Below, piece after piece: positions 14,051 through 19,755 of a DNA stretch of 31,372 nucleotides (its first letter is position 1; the number at the start of each line of letters is the position of its first letter). The DNA lies in IMG/VR virus record IMGVR_UViG_3300046804_003070, positions 1 through 31,372 of that record; one strand, written 5' to 3'. The DNA comes from a virus. The position numbers were made by a program, and so were the translations under genes. The notes under the pieces were generated by a model that was given only the letters and a program-made list of their open reading frames with translations, was not told where the DNA came from and did no database searches.

Positions 14051-15529
14051 TTATAAATTAGTATTAAATATTTTATATTCAAAATTCTCATTATTGTAAA
14101 TATTTATTCGTTCCATGAAATGCTGAAGAGTAAAATTAGTATGTGAACCTGATCTTAAGTCATCAGCAATATCATAAAGAGTCATATTATCTTTACTATC
14201 ACCTATTCTTAATCCGCGACCAATGGACTGAAGAATTCTAACACGAGACTTAGAAGGACTAGCAAGAACAACACTATGTAAGTTACGTATGTTGATACCG
14301 GTAGAGAAAGTTCCATAGCTTGCCACAATGATAGCATTGGATTCCTTCTCGACAATTCCTCTAATTCTTTCTCTGTCATCACCTTCCACTCCCCCGTGGA
14401 CGAAAAATATCTTCTTATCTGGATCTTTTGCTTTCATCATATCAAAAAGCACCTTACCATGCTTTTCAACAAATTGAAAGAGTACCAGTGTGTTACCTTC
14501 TAACGATAGTGTTAGATTACGAATAAATTTATTTCTCTTTTCATATCTAACAAGAAAATCTATCTCGTCTTGATATGTATATTTCTTTGAATCTTTTCTT
14601 GTATCTTGATCATATTGTAATACTAATGCTTTTATTTTTAGATTAGCAATATGACCTTTATCCATAAGTTCTGCAGATGTAGTAACTTGCTTAACTGGAC
14701 CAAACAGACCTTCTAGTGTTACTTTATTAGTAAGAGAACCATCTAGAGTACCAGTAAAACCAAAACGGTATTTACAATCAATTAACTTTTCCATTATAGA
14801 CTTAAGAGATGTTGCCTTAAACAGATGAACTTCGTCACCTATAATACAACCGAATTGTTTAAACCAATCTTTAGGCATCTTATAGATTGATTGCCATGTC
14901 GATATAACAACAGGTGATGTAGTTACTTTATCAACACCTGCAGTAATTGAATGTATGTCTAATGACTTACCTGCATATTCTTCAAAGTCTTTTTTCATCT
15001 GAAGAACAAGAGATACTGTAGGAACAATAACTAGCACTCTCTGTTTTCTAAGAATAGAGAGGTAGTAACAAGCAATTAAATATATTATAAGAGATTTACC
15101 AGAAGCAGTAGGAGATAAAAAGATAGCTCTGTTGCTGGTTATTGCAATATTAAATGCAAGCTTTTGATAATCACGAGGTGCTATCTTACTAAGATGAGAA
15201 ATATACTCTTCAAGTTGTTCTTCTTCTAACAACTTACCAGATTGTAATTCAGGATCTATTTCTATATCATAGTTACGTGATGCTGCAAACTCAGAAATCT
15301 CTTTAACCAGACCTGTATACGTAAGGCCGGTTAAAGAGTTAAGCAGTCTAATCTTTCCATCCCAGAATTTATTTTTGTATGCAGGTGAAAACTTTGCACC
15401 TGGTACCATAAATGTGAGATGATCTGAGAGTTCTTGAACTACGGAAGGTTGTTCACTTACTACTCTCAGATAAACTTCGTTCACCTTTTGTAATAACAAC
15501 CTATCACGCGCCCACCTTGAATTTTTCAT
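14051..15529 (-). CDS. uvsW: UvsW RNA/DNA helicase
   Basis: Superfamily 2 helicase that unwinds R-loops and branched DNA, switching the phage from origin- to recombination-dependent replication. The N-terminal 100 residues form the UvsW DNA-binding domain (FMVPGAKFSPAYKNKFWDGK). They are followed by the Q-like PRDYQ (118-122), Walker A SPTASGKSL (139-147), the DEVH box (232-235), FGFTGT (256-261) and motif VI QSIGRGLRIG near residue 435. At 492 residues it is close to T4 UvsW (503). It overlaps the end of uvsY by 26 nt, the T4-family neighbour. Confidence 0.96.
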   Translation of the reverse strand: MKNSRWARDRLLLQKVNEVYLRVVSEQPSVVQELSDHLTFMVPGAKFSPAYKNKFWDGKIRLLNSLTGLTYTGLVKEISEFAASRNYDIEIDPELQSGKLLEEEQLEEYISHLSKIAPRDYQKLAFNIAITSNRAIFLSPTASGKSLIIYLIACYYLSILRKQRVLVIVPTVSLVLQMKKDFEEYAGKSLDIHSITAGVDKVTTSPVVISTWQSIYKMPKDWFKQFGCIIGDEVHLFKATSLKSIMEKLIDCKYRFGFTGTLDGSLTNKVTLEGLFGPVKQVTTSAELMDKGHIANLKIKALVLQYDQDTRKDSKKYTYQDEIDFLVRYEKRNKFIRNLTLSLEGNTLVLFQFVEKHGKVLFDMMKAKDPDKKIFFVHGGVEGDDRERIRGIVEKESNAIIVASYGTFSTGINIRNLHSVVLASPSKSRVRILQSIGRGLRIGDSKDNMTLYDIADDLRSGSHTNFTLQHFMERINIYNNENFEYKIFNTNL

Positions 15530-15938
15530 AATCGATTGCGCTCTTAATAAGGTATCCCCTATTACTTATCGATTTGATAATCGACTCGAGCGTATCAACT
15601 TTTTCACTTTGCATTGCAATTCTCAAATTTATTTTAATGATATCTTGATCAGCATCTATATGCATAGGAATATCTGACTTAAGTACATTAAGTCTGAATG
15701 GTTCCCATCCATTTGATTTTAGATCTTCTTCAGGTAAAATGCCACGATAATAATCATGTTTGAGTTTAATTAACTCTCTTTTCTCTTCTTCAAGTTTACG
15801 AAGAGTGAGTCTTTCTTCTGAGTAATGTCTGAGATACTTACTATGTAGTTTAGGTATCTTAAGAGCTTCTTCACCTAACTCAGAACGGTCGACATCACAG
15901 TCTGTCGACCACATATCTAATATTTCATCAAGTTTCAT
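15504..15938 (-). CDS. uvsY: UvsY recombination mediator
   Basis: Loads the UvsX recombinase on gp32-coated single-stranded DNA. The 144-residue protein matches T4 UvsY (137) in size and pattern: MKLDEILDMWSTDCDVDRSEL at the N-terminus, IPKLHSKYLRHYSEERLTLRK next, then LKHDYYRGIL and a C-terminal helix pair with DADQDIIKINLRIAMQSEKV, which forms the oligomerisation region. It directly precedes uvsW and follows a structural gene with a late promoter, so it may be read both early and late. UvsX itself is outside the window. Confidence 0.93.
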   Translation of the reverse strand: MKLDEILDMWSTDCDVDRSELGEEALKIPKLHSKYLRHYSEERLTLRKLEEEKRELIKLKHDYYRGILPEEDLKSNGWEPFRLNVLKSDIPMHIDADQDIIKINLRIAMQSEKVDTLESIIKSISNRGYLIKSAIDYEKFKVGA

Positions 15939-15947
15939 AACAAACCT

Positions 15948-16496
15948 TTATACCGCTAGTTTAACAACCTTCATAAGGTTAAATTTAAACTCAGCTGTTG
16001 CAGTAACATAATTAACATCCATATCAGCTGTAGTCATATTTACTTCGCTGATACCGATAGGAAAGAGTCCTTCAAACTGCACTTCAAGATTAGGACTTTG
16101 GGAGCTGTTTAAAATAGTAAGAGTAGCGTCTGCTACAGTACCTTCACCTGAACCAGTTGCAGATCCTGCAATTGCAGCATATTGAGTAAAATCCTCTGGA
16201 AATCCTAGTTTAATTAACCAGTTAAAAATTTCAAGATAATTTTCCATATTCTCATCAACCTTAAATGTGACTCTAAGGTTACCAAAGTCTGGCTTATCAC
16301 CTGGTAATTCTACTATCTTAAATGGTGATGGTACATTAACAAAACCAAGATTAAGAGATGGTATGTTAATATCAGTAACAAAAAAATTCACCTTTGGTGA
16401 TCGTTTAAGAGTAAAACGAAAACCTAAAGGTGATAGGAAGTTTAAATTTGCTGCCTGGTTATCAAATACACCAGGTGTAGTAATATTAATAGGCAT
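15948..16496 (-). CDS. gp19-like tail tube family protein (second copy type)
   Basis: A 182-residue structural protein whose pattern PLGFRFTLKRSPKVNFFVTDINIPS, then IVELPGDKPDFGNLRVTFKVDENMENY and IFNWLIKLGFPED, is the tail-tube fold signature. It also resembles the gp19 of this phage (27232-27813), which has the LPASDLG...PYFGRKYKIAGDRTF counterpart. A TATAAATA late promoter stands 21 nt upstream, as for other virion genes. Placed away from the head/tail block and next to uvsY, it could be a tube-initiator or tail-terminator relative and not the main tube subunit. The exact role is not established. Confidence 0.7.
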   Translation of the reverse strand: MPINITTPGVFDNQAANLNFLSPLGFRFTLKRSPKVNFFVTDINIPSLNLGFVNVPSPFKIVELPGDKPDFGNLRVTFKVDENMENYLEIFNWLIKLGFPEDFTQYAAIAGSATGSGEGTVADATLTILNSSQSPNLEVQFEGLFPIGISEVNMTTADMDVNYVTATAEFKFNLMKVVKLAV

Positions 16497-16503
16497 GTAA
16501 ATC

Positions 16504-16530
16504 CTCTCTTATTGTATATTTATAAGAGAG
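16504..16530 (-). promoter_or_regulatory. Late promoter inside a 9-bp inverted repeat
   Basis: TATAAATA on the minus strand (16517-16524), 21 nt upstream of the tail-tube-like gene. It lies within CTCTCTTAT (16504-16512) / ATAAGAGAG (16522-16530), a perfect 9-bp inverted repeat with a 9-nt loop. The repeat could also form a hairpin in transcripts from upstream. Confidence 0.75.
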
Positions 16531-16531
16531 A

Positions 16532-16702
16532 TTATTTGTTTGCATTATCTTTCCTAAAGTCCATAACAGTAAGAATGGAATCTCTAATAAGATAAGTCAT
16601 AAGAGTGATAAATGCACCTACTGCTGTTAGAGTTAAAATTAACAGAGATAATACAAAGATAAGATCAGATGGTGCATAACAAGATTTAAGTTCTAGAAGC
16701 AT
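16532..16702 (-). CDS. Small single-span membrane protein
   Basis: A 56-residue frame: MLLELKSCYAPSDL, then a hydrophobic stretch LIFVLSLLILTLTAVGAFI (about residues 14-32) continuing to TLMTYLI, and a charged tail MDFRKDNANK. ATG 16702 overlaps the stop of the upstream gene as TAATG, supporting it as real despite its size. One transmembrane helix is predicted; the membrane could be the host inner membrane. Such small phage membrane proteins include holins, superinfection factors and spanin parts, but one helix and no partner gene give no firm assignment. Confidence 0.65.
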   Translation of the reverse strand: MLLELKSCYAPSDLIFVLSLLILTLTAVGAFITLMTYLIRDSILTVMDFRKDNANK

Positions 16703-16887
16703 TATGCAGACTCCATTGCATCTTGATACTGCTCATATGCAAATGCTTCTTCTTCGATATCTGCATTAATACCATCTACAATAGTCTGTAGTTCTGATAT
16801 AATAGCTTTGTTATCAGTATTATACTTCTTCCATGAAGTAATAAGTTTTTCTAACTGCTCTAAGATTTCATAACGATCACTAAACAT
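16702..16887 (-). CDS. Small helical protein of unknown function
   Basis: A 61-residue protein from MFSDRYEILEQLEKLITSWKK, with heptad-like helices and an acidic C-terminal half (NADIEEEAFAYEQYQDAMESA). ATG 16887 is chosen over the in-frame ATG at 16917 because GGTGA precedes it and it follows the upstream stop by 1 nt. No domain recognised. It lies in a run of three small genes read from the divergent promoter region at 17119-17147. Confidence 0.65.
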   Translation of the reverse strand: MFSDRYEILEQLEKLITSWKKYNTDNKAIISELQTIVDGINADIEEEAFAYEQYQDAMESA

Positions 16888-16888
16888 C

Positions 16889-17092
16889 TTATTCACCCTT
16901 TCCAAAAAACAATTCACGCATACCTTCCATTACAATCCGATATGCTTGACGTTCTTTAACTGAGAACTGCTCTGTCCATTCTGCATGACCTTCTTTATAA
17001 ATGCCATCCATATATTCAAGAGCCTCTAGAATACCTGAATCATGATCCATTGCAAATGTACTAATAATCGAAGTTGCTTCTGAATGTGTCAC
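16889..17092 (-). CDS. Small protein of unknown function
   Basis: A 67-residue protein (MTHSEATSIISTFAMDHDSG...FFGKGE), helical and acidic, with GGAG about 9 nt before the ATG. It is the first gene of the leftward unit behind promoter P3. No recognised motif. It is separated by 1 nt from the next small gene. Confidence 0.65.
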   Translation of the reverse strand: MTHSEATSIISTFAMDHDSGILEALEYMDGIYKEGHAEWTEQFSVKERQAYRIVMEGMRELFFGKGE

Positions 17093-17118
17093 TAGTTTTC
17101 TCCATCTCTCATATTATT

Positions 17119-17147
17119 AATATCGTATATTCTCGTAATTAATGCAA
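17119..17147 (-). promoter_or_regulatory. Leftward early-type promoter P3
   Basis: Minus-strand TTGCAT (17142-17147), a 17-nt spacer ending GAATATAC, and then GATATTAAT (the -10 position). The -35 and the end of the spacer match P1 (TTGCAT, AAATATAC, TATGATTAAT). The -10 itself is weaker. It drives the small genes at 17092 and below. Confidence 0.55.
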
Positions 17148-17167
17148 CTTATTTTTTAGGAAAAAAC

Positions 17168-17241
17168 CTCAATGTTTTCAAGTACTTAGAAAATAAAAAA
17201 CTCAATGATTTCAATAGGTTAAAAATCTCAATGATTTCAAT
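17168..17241 (+). repeat. Three 15-bp repeats between divergent promoters
   Basis: Copies are at 17168-17182 (CTCAATGTTTTCAAG, three mismatches), 17201-17215 and 17227-17241 (both CTCAATGATTTCAAT), each preceded by five or six A residues with at most one base between. A fourth exact copy is at 7065-7079 upstream of P1. They fill the space between the leftward P3 and rightward P2 promoters and probably bind a regulator. Spacings of 33 and 26 nt start-to-start are too short and uneven for CRISPR. Confidence 0.75.
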
Positions 17242-17265
17242 GGTGTATTTTTAGGAAAAAAACAG

Positions 17266-17321
17266 TTGACTTATTACTCAAAAAAGGCTATATTTAATTG
17301 TCGCTAGAAGACCAGGTAAAA
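17266..17321 (+). promoter_or_regulatory. Early-type sigma70 promoter P2 with shared leader
   Basis: TTGACT (17266-17271), exactly 17 nt, TATATT (17289-17294): a near-consensus sigma70 promoter. From 17294 to 17321 the sequence is identical to the leader of P1 on the other strand 10 kb away. It reads into the seven-gene plus-strand island, which is the only rightward block of the window. Confidence 0.85.
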
Positions 17322-17359
17322 TTATTAAAATTTTATCTGAACCCAAAATGGAGAATAAA

Positions 17360-17593
17360 ATGAAAGTTAACTCACCTTATCTTCCTTTTACTCAAAATAT
17401 TCCTTCCAATGAAGTATATACAGAATTCCTTTTAGATATTTTGGAAAGATTATCTGAAGGAGAGAGAGTTTGGTTGAATAAAGAAGAAAAAGAAAAGTTA
17501 ACTGAAATACTTGATTGTAGTTTTAATCAGGTAGAAATTTTAGATAAGGCTCAGGAAAATACTCCTTTTTATGCAGTTGATCCTGTATTCTAA
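17360..17593 (+). CDS. Small acidic early protein of unknown function
   Basis: A 77-residue protein (MKVNSPYLPFTQNIPSNEVY...). ATG 17360 is preferred over the in-frame ATG 17348, because the latter overlaps the GGAG that sits 6 nt before ATG 17360. The product is acidic, with a helical middle (ILERLSEGERVWLNKEEKEKL), and contains no motif I know. First gene behind promoter P2, so likely among the earliest expressed, and a candidate host-takeover protein. Confidence 0.7.
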   Translation: MKVNSPYLPFTQNIPSNEVYTEFLLDILERLSEGERVWLNKEEKEKLTEILDCSFNQVEILDKAQENTPFYAVDPVF

Positions 17594-17607
17594 AAATGTA
17601 AAATAAA

Positions 17608-17630
17608 AGGAGGGAGTTAATCTCCCTCCT
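17608..17630 (+). terminator. 9-bp hairpin after the first island gene
   Basis: AGGAGGGAG (17608-17616), loop TTAAT, CTCCCTCCT (17622-17630). The stem is perfect and GC-rich, with A-residues before it, but the 3' side is only TACCTTTAT. It is either a partial terminator that limits the downstream genes or an mRNA-stabilising structure. It also buries a strong Shine-Dalgarno-like sequence (GGAGG). Confidence 0.55.
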
Positions 17631-17651
17631 ACCTTTATAATGGAGAATGTT

Positions 17652-18011
17652 ATGCGTGTAGTTGTACGAAATAGTCTTAAAGAGAGATTTGCTGCTTATT
17701 CGAATATGCCTAGTACGTATGAGTATGAGGGTGAACTAGTTGCAACTCCTAAATGGGTTGACTATCCTGCTATCGCTTTAACTACTGGTGATAAGAGATT
17801 TAAATTTAGACTTATTGCACACAGTGATATTATAAGCATGGATGGAGAGAAAATCAAGCTAAAACTGCCAGAAGATACAAAAAAAGTTATACAAGTTACA
17901 GGGTCTAAAGGAGACGTCTATACAGTTACTATCGACGGGTCTCATAAGACTTGTACTTGTCAGGCATATACTTTCCGTCGTAGTTGCCGTCATATTGCAG
18001 AGGCAGTATAA
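17652..18011 (+). CDS. SWIM-type zinc finger protein
   Basis: A 119-residue protein from MRVVVRNSLKERFAAYSNMP. It ends in the pattern TCTCQAYTFRRSCRHIAEAV, which fits the SWIM zinc finger CxCx(n)CxH (here CTCQAYTFRRSCRH). The preceding strands (VIQVTGSKGDVYTVTIDG) form the beta part usual for SWIM domains. SWIM domains bind DNA or proteins in, for example, MuDR transposases and SWI2/SNF2 proteins. ATG 17652 is chosen because GGAG lies 6 nt upstream; an in-frame ATG at 17640 is part of the same ATGGAG string. Located right after the hairpin. A role in early takeover or regulation is inferred. Confidence 0.72.
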   Translation: MRVVVRNSLKERFAAYSNMPSTYEYEGELVATPKWVDYPAIALTTGDKRFKFRLIAHSDIISMDGEKIKLKLPEDTKKVIQVTGSKGDVYTVTIDGSHKTCTCQAYTFRRSCRHIAEAV

Positions 18012-18037
18012 TAATAGAATAGAAACAGGAGATAATT

Positions 18038-18208
18038 ATGTACTTTCGTAGACGTAAGGTTATTAACTTTAAAGAGCCGAAGTATATCGAGAATCCGTTG
18101 ATTACTTTTACTTGGGATAAGATACTGATTGAGACCGATCAAGGTACTTTGGTTGTAGAAACCAAGCCAAAGAAGCGCCGTAAGAAGGATGAAGACAGTG
18201 AAGATTGA
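18038..18208 (+). CDS. Small basic protein of unknown function
   Basis: A 56-residue frame MYFRRRKVINFKEPKY... with AGGAG 7 nt before the ATG, a very good ribosome-binding site. The product is strongly basic at both ends (FRRRK, then KPKKRRKKDEDSED), with a short beta-type middle (LITFTWDKILIETDQGTLVV). It overlaps the start region of the next gene. Basic termini suggest nucleic-acid contact; there is no named domain. Confidence 0.65.
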   Translation: MYFRRRKVINFKEPKYIENPLITFTWDKILIETDQGTLVVETKPKKRRKKDEDSED

Positions 18209-18629
18209 TACTAAGAGTTCTTTTATCAAAGAAGAAATGATTCCAGTATTTGAGAAGGAATATAATGCAAAGTATGTTCTAGAAACTGATCTTAGGTATA
18301 AAGATGGTGGTTGGGCTAATAGACCTGCTGCAATCTTTTATACAGAAGAAGCACATCCTCGTGGTTCAAACTACTTTGCAGTATATTTTAGCGGTGACTC
18401 TCTTATGATTACTGACGGACTACCTTCTGTTAAAGATGTAATATTCTCTGGTATTGAAGCAGAAGGTGAAGTAGTATATTCTCGTTATCGTCATGACTAT
18501 CGTGAAGGTAAGAACGGAGCATTTGTAGATGGTGGACGAGATTATTTTAGGTATGGTGGGGATCGTTTCGACGATTACAACATTGTTAAGTTCAAGGTAG
18601 TGAAAGATCAACTGGAGATTATAGAGTAA
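18189..18629 (+). CDS. Protein of unknown function
   Basis: A 146-residue protein (MKTVKIDTKSSFIKEEMIPV...). The ATG at 18189 is badly spaced from a Shine-Dalgarno. GTG 18198 has AGAAGGA 8 nt upstream and may be the true start (143 residues). The composition is mixed alpha/beta, with a Gly/Asp/Tyr-rich tail (DGGRDYFRYGGDRFDDYN). No motif recognised. It lies in the middle of the early island and is joined to the next gene by TAATG. Confidence 0.68.
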   Translation: MKTVKIDTKSSFIKEEMIPVFEKEYNAKYVLETDLRYKDGGWANRPAAIFYTEEAHPRGSNYFAVYFSGDSLMITDGLPSVKDVIFSGIEAEGEVVYSRYRHDYREGKNGAFVDGGRDYFRYGGDRFDDYNIVKFKVVKDQLEIIE

Positions 18630-19039
18630 TGGATCTCGTTAAACGGTTGCGAAATGGTGATACAACAGTAAAAATAAATGCTGATGGATCAATAAAGTAT
18701 ATAAAAGATGAAGCCGCCGATGAAATTGAACGTTTGCGTGGCGCATTAAGAACAATTGATAATTTAGTTCCAAAAACAAAAGAAATCACTAACTTTCCTT
18801 ATTGGGTGGCAATAGTTGGAGATATTGCAGAAAGCGCATTGAATGGAACATGGCCTGCATACGGTGTGATGCCTGAATCTGCTAAGCCATTTGCTGGTAA
18901 GTATGGGGATAAGATTGGTGATGAATCACTAACTAATGAGTTTAATAAAATTATGTCTAGTCTTAGTGAAGAAGGAAAACAAAACTGGCGTAAATTTATT
19001 CGTAAGTTGATTAAGGAGTTAGATAATGAACAGACGTAG
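18629..19039 (+). CDS. Protein of unknown function
   Basis: A 136-residue protein starting MDLVKRLRNGDTTVKINADG. The N-terminal part, with DEAADEIERLRGALR, resembles the short 'LRNGD...AADEIERLR' helices often present in phage early proteins of unknown role. The remainder has a helical SLTNEFNKIMSSLSEEGKQNWRKF segment. ATG overlaps the previous stop by one base and the end overlaps the next gene by 14 nt. No catalytic motif seen. Confidence 0.68.
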   Translation: MDLVKRLRNGDTTVKINADGSIKYIKDEAADEIERLRGALRTIDNLVPKTKEITNFPYWVAIVGDIAESALNGTWPAYGVMPESAKPFAGKYGDKIGDESLTNEFNKIMSSLSEEGKQNWRKFIRKLIKELDNEQT

Positions 19040-19319
19040 TTTATTTGGAGCAATTGCTCTAGCACCTATCATGGCAGTTGAAGCATTTGCTAAGGAAAAG
19101 CCAACAGGAGAGCCATTAGAAGATTCAGTGAAAATGACTCTTATGGGAGCCAAGAAGAAAGATGGTACAATGATGTATCTAGGAAATGGTTCTTCTATGA
19201 CTCTTGGCAACTTCCCTCAATACGATCCGGATAAACAGGTATCAATGTCAGTTGGTGAAGATGGTAATCTTTGGTTAAAGAGTAAAGATGGTCAATGGAA
19301 AAGGGTAGTAACAGAATGA
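19026..19319 (+). CDS. Exported protein with twin-arginine-like signal peptide
   Basis: A 97-residue protein whose N-terminus MNRRSLFGAIALAPIMAVEA carries a twin arginine followed by S-L-F (Tat-like RRxLF), a short hydrophobic stretch and an AFA site, suggesting cleavage after residue 22. The mature 75 residues are beta-rich and Gly-rich (MYLGNGSSMTLGNFPQYDPD, GNLWLKSKDGQWKRVV). Predicted to be exported to the periplasm or held at the membrane. Function unknown. It overlaps its upstream neighbour by 14 nt and couples to the next gene by ATGA. Sec export is possible, since the hydrophobic stretch also fits a Sec signal. Confidence 0.65.
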   Translation: MNRRSLFGAIALAPIMAVEAFAKEKPTGEPLEDSVKMTLMGAKKKDGTMMYLGNGSSMTLGNFPQYDPDKQVSMSVGEDGNLWLKSKDGQWKRVVTE

Positions 19320-19699
19320 GTAATATTGTAGAAGAAATCTTAAAGAATGAAATTGAAGTATTGAAGTCTAAGTATCTCCCAGAAGATACTGGACATCTTC
19401 GTACAGCAGTATCTGTATTAGAAGAACGTCTTAAAGAACTTCCAGTATCAGATCAGGCATACTTAACTGCTCATAACATCCAGCTTGAGATGATGAAGAG
19501 CTTTGATGAGAGGCTTGATGGGTATGCTAGAAATGAGGTGTGGAATCGTCAATGGGCTATTGAGAGATCTATTGAATGGAGCAAACATATCAATGAGCTA
19601 GTTGCTCCTCCAAATAGTAAAGTAACTGGTAGTATTATGACGAGTAGCGATGTTATCACAATAGCAGATTTATTTTTAAATTATGTTAATAGCAAGTAA
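19316..19699 (+). CDS. Helical protein of unknown function, last gene of the plus-strand island
   Basis: A 127-residue protein from MSNIVEEILKNEIEVLKSKY, mostly helical with coiled-coil-like stretches (VSVLEERLKELPVSDQ, YARNEVWNRQWAIERSIEW). ATG 19316 overlaps the preceding stop as ATGA and is preferred over the in-frame ATG at 19295, which lies inside that gene. It ends 7 nt before the A-tract and stem of the bidirectional terminator. No domain recognised. Confidence 0.68.
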   Translation: MSNIVEEILKNEIEVLKSKYLPEDTGHLRTAVSVLEERLKELPVSDQAYLTAHNIQLEMMKSFDERLDGYARNEVWNRQWAIERSIEWSKHINELVAPPNSKVTGSIMTSSDVITIADLFLNYVNSK

Positions 19700-19702
19700 A
19701 AG

Positions 19703-19725
19703 AAAAGGGGGCCGAAGCCCCCTTT
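19703..19725. terminator. Bidirectional terminator with UUCG tetraloop
   Basis: GGGGGC-CGAA-GCCCCC with flanking A and T runs between convergent genes. Read on the minus strand it is GGGGGC-UUCG-GCCCCC followed by UUUUCUUUU, the very stable C(UUCG)G tetraloop and a proper U-tract. It is thus a strong terminator for the gp23 late transcript, and a weaker one for the plus-strand island. Confidence 0.93.
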
Positions 19726-19732
19726 GTAGTAT

Positions 19733-19749
19733 GAGCAGGTTGTCCCTGC
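19733..19749 (-). other. Small stem-loop in gp23 3' untranslated region
   Basis: AGCAGG-TTGTC-CCTGCT, a 6-bp stem just after the gp23 stop and before the main terminator. It may help protect the abundant capsid mRNA; this is inference. Confidence 0.4.
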
Positions 19750-19755
19750 TTCTTA

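Noticed and set aside
14047-14058. TTTATAAATT near the uvsW stop as a possible rightward late promoter
   Set aside because: No plus-strand gene follows it and the last base differs from the consensus; AT-rich background.
17168-17241. Possible short CRISPR-like array
   Set aside because: Only three 15-bp units with intervals of 18 and 11 nt between copies, no cas genes, a fourth isolated copy at another promoter; a regulatory repeat explains it better.
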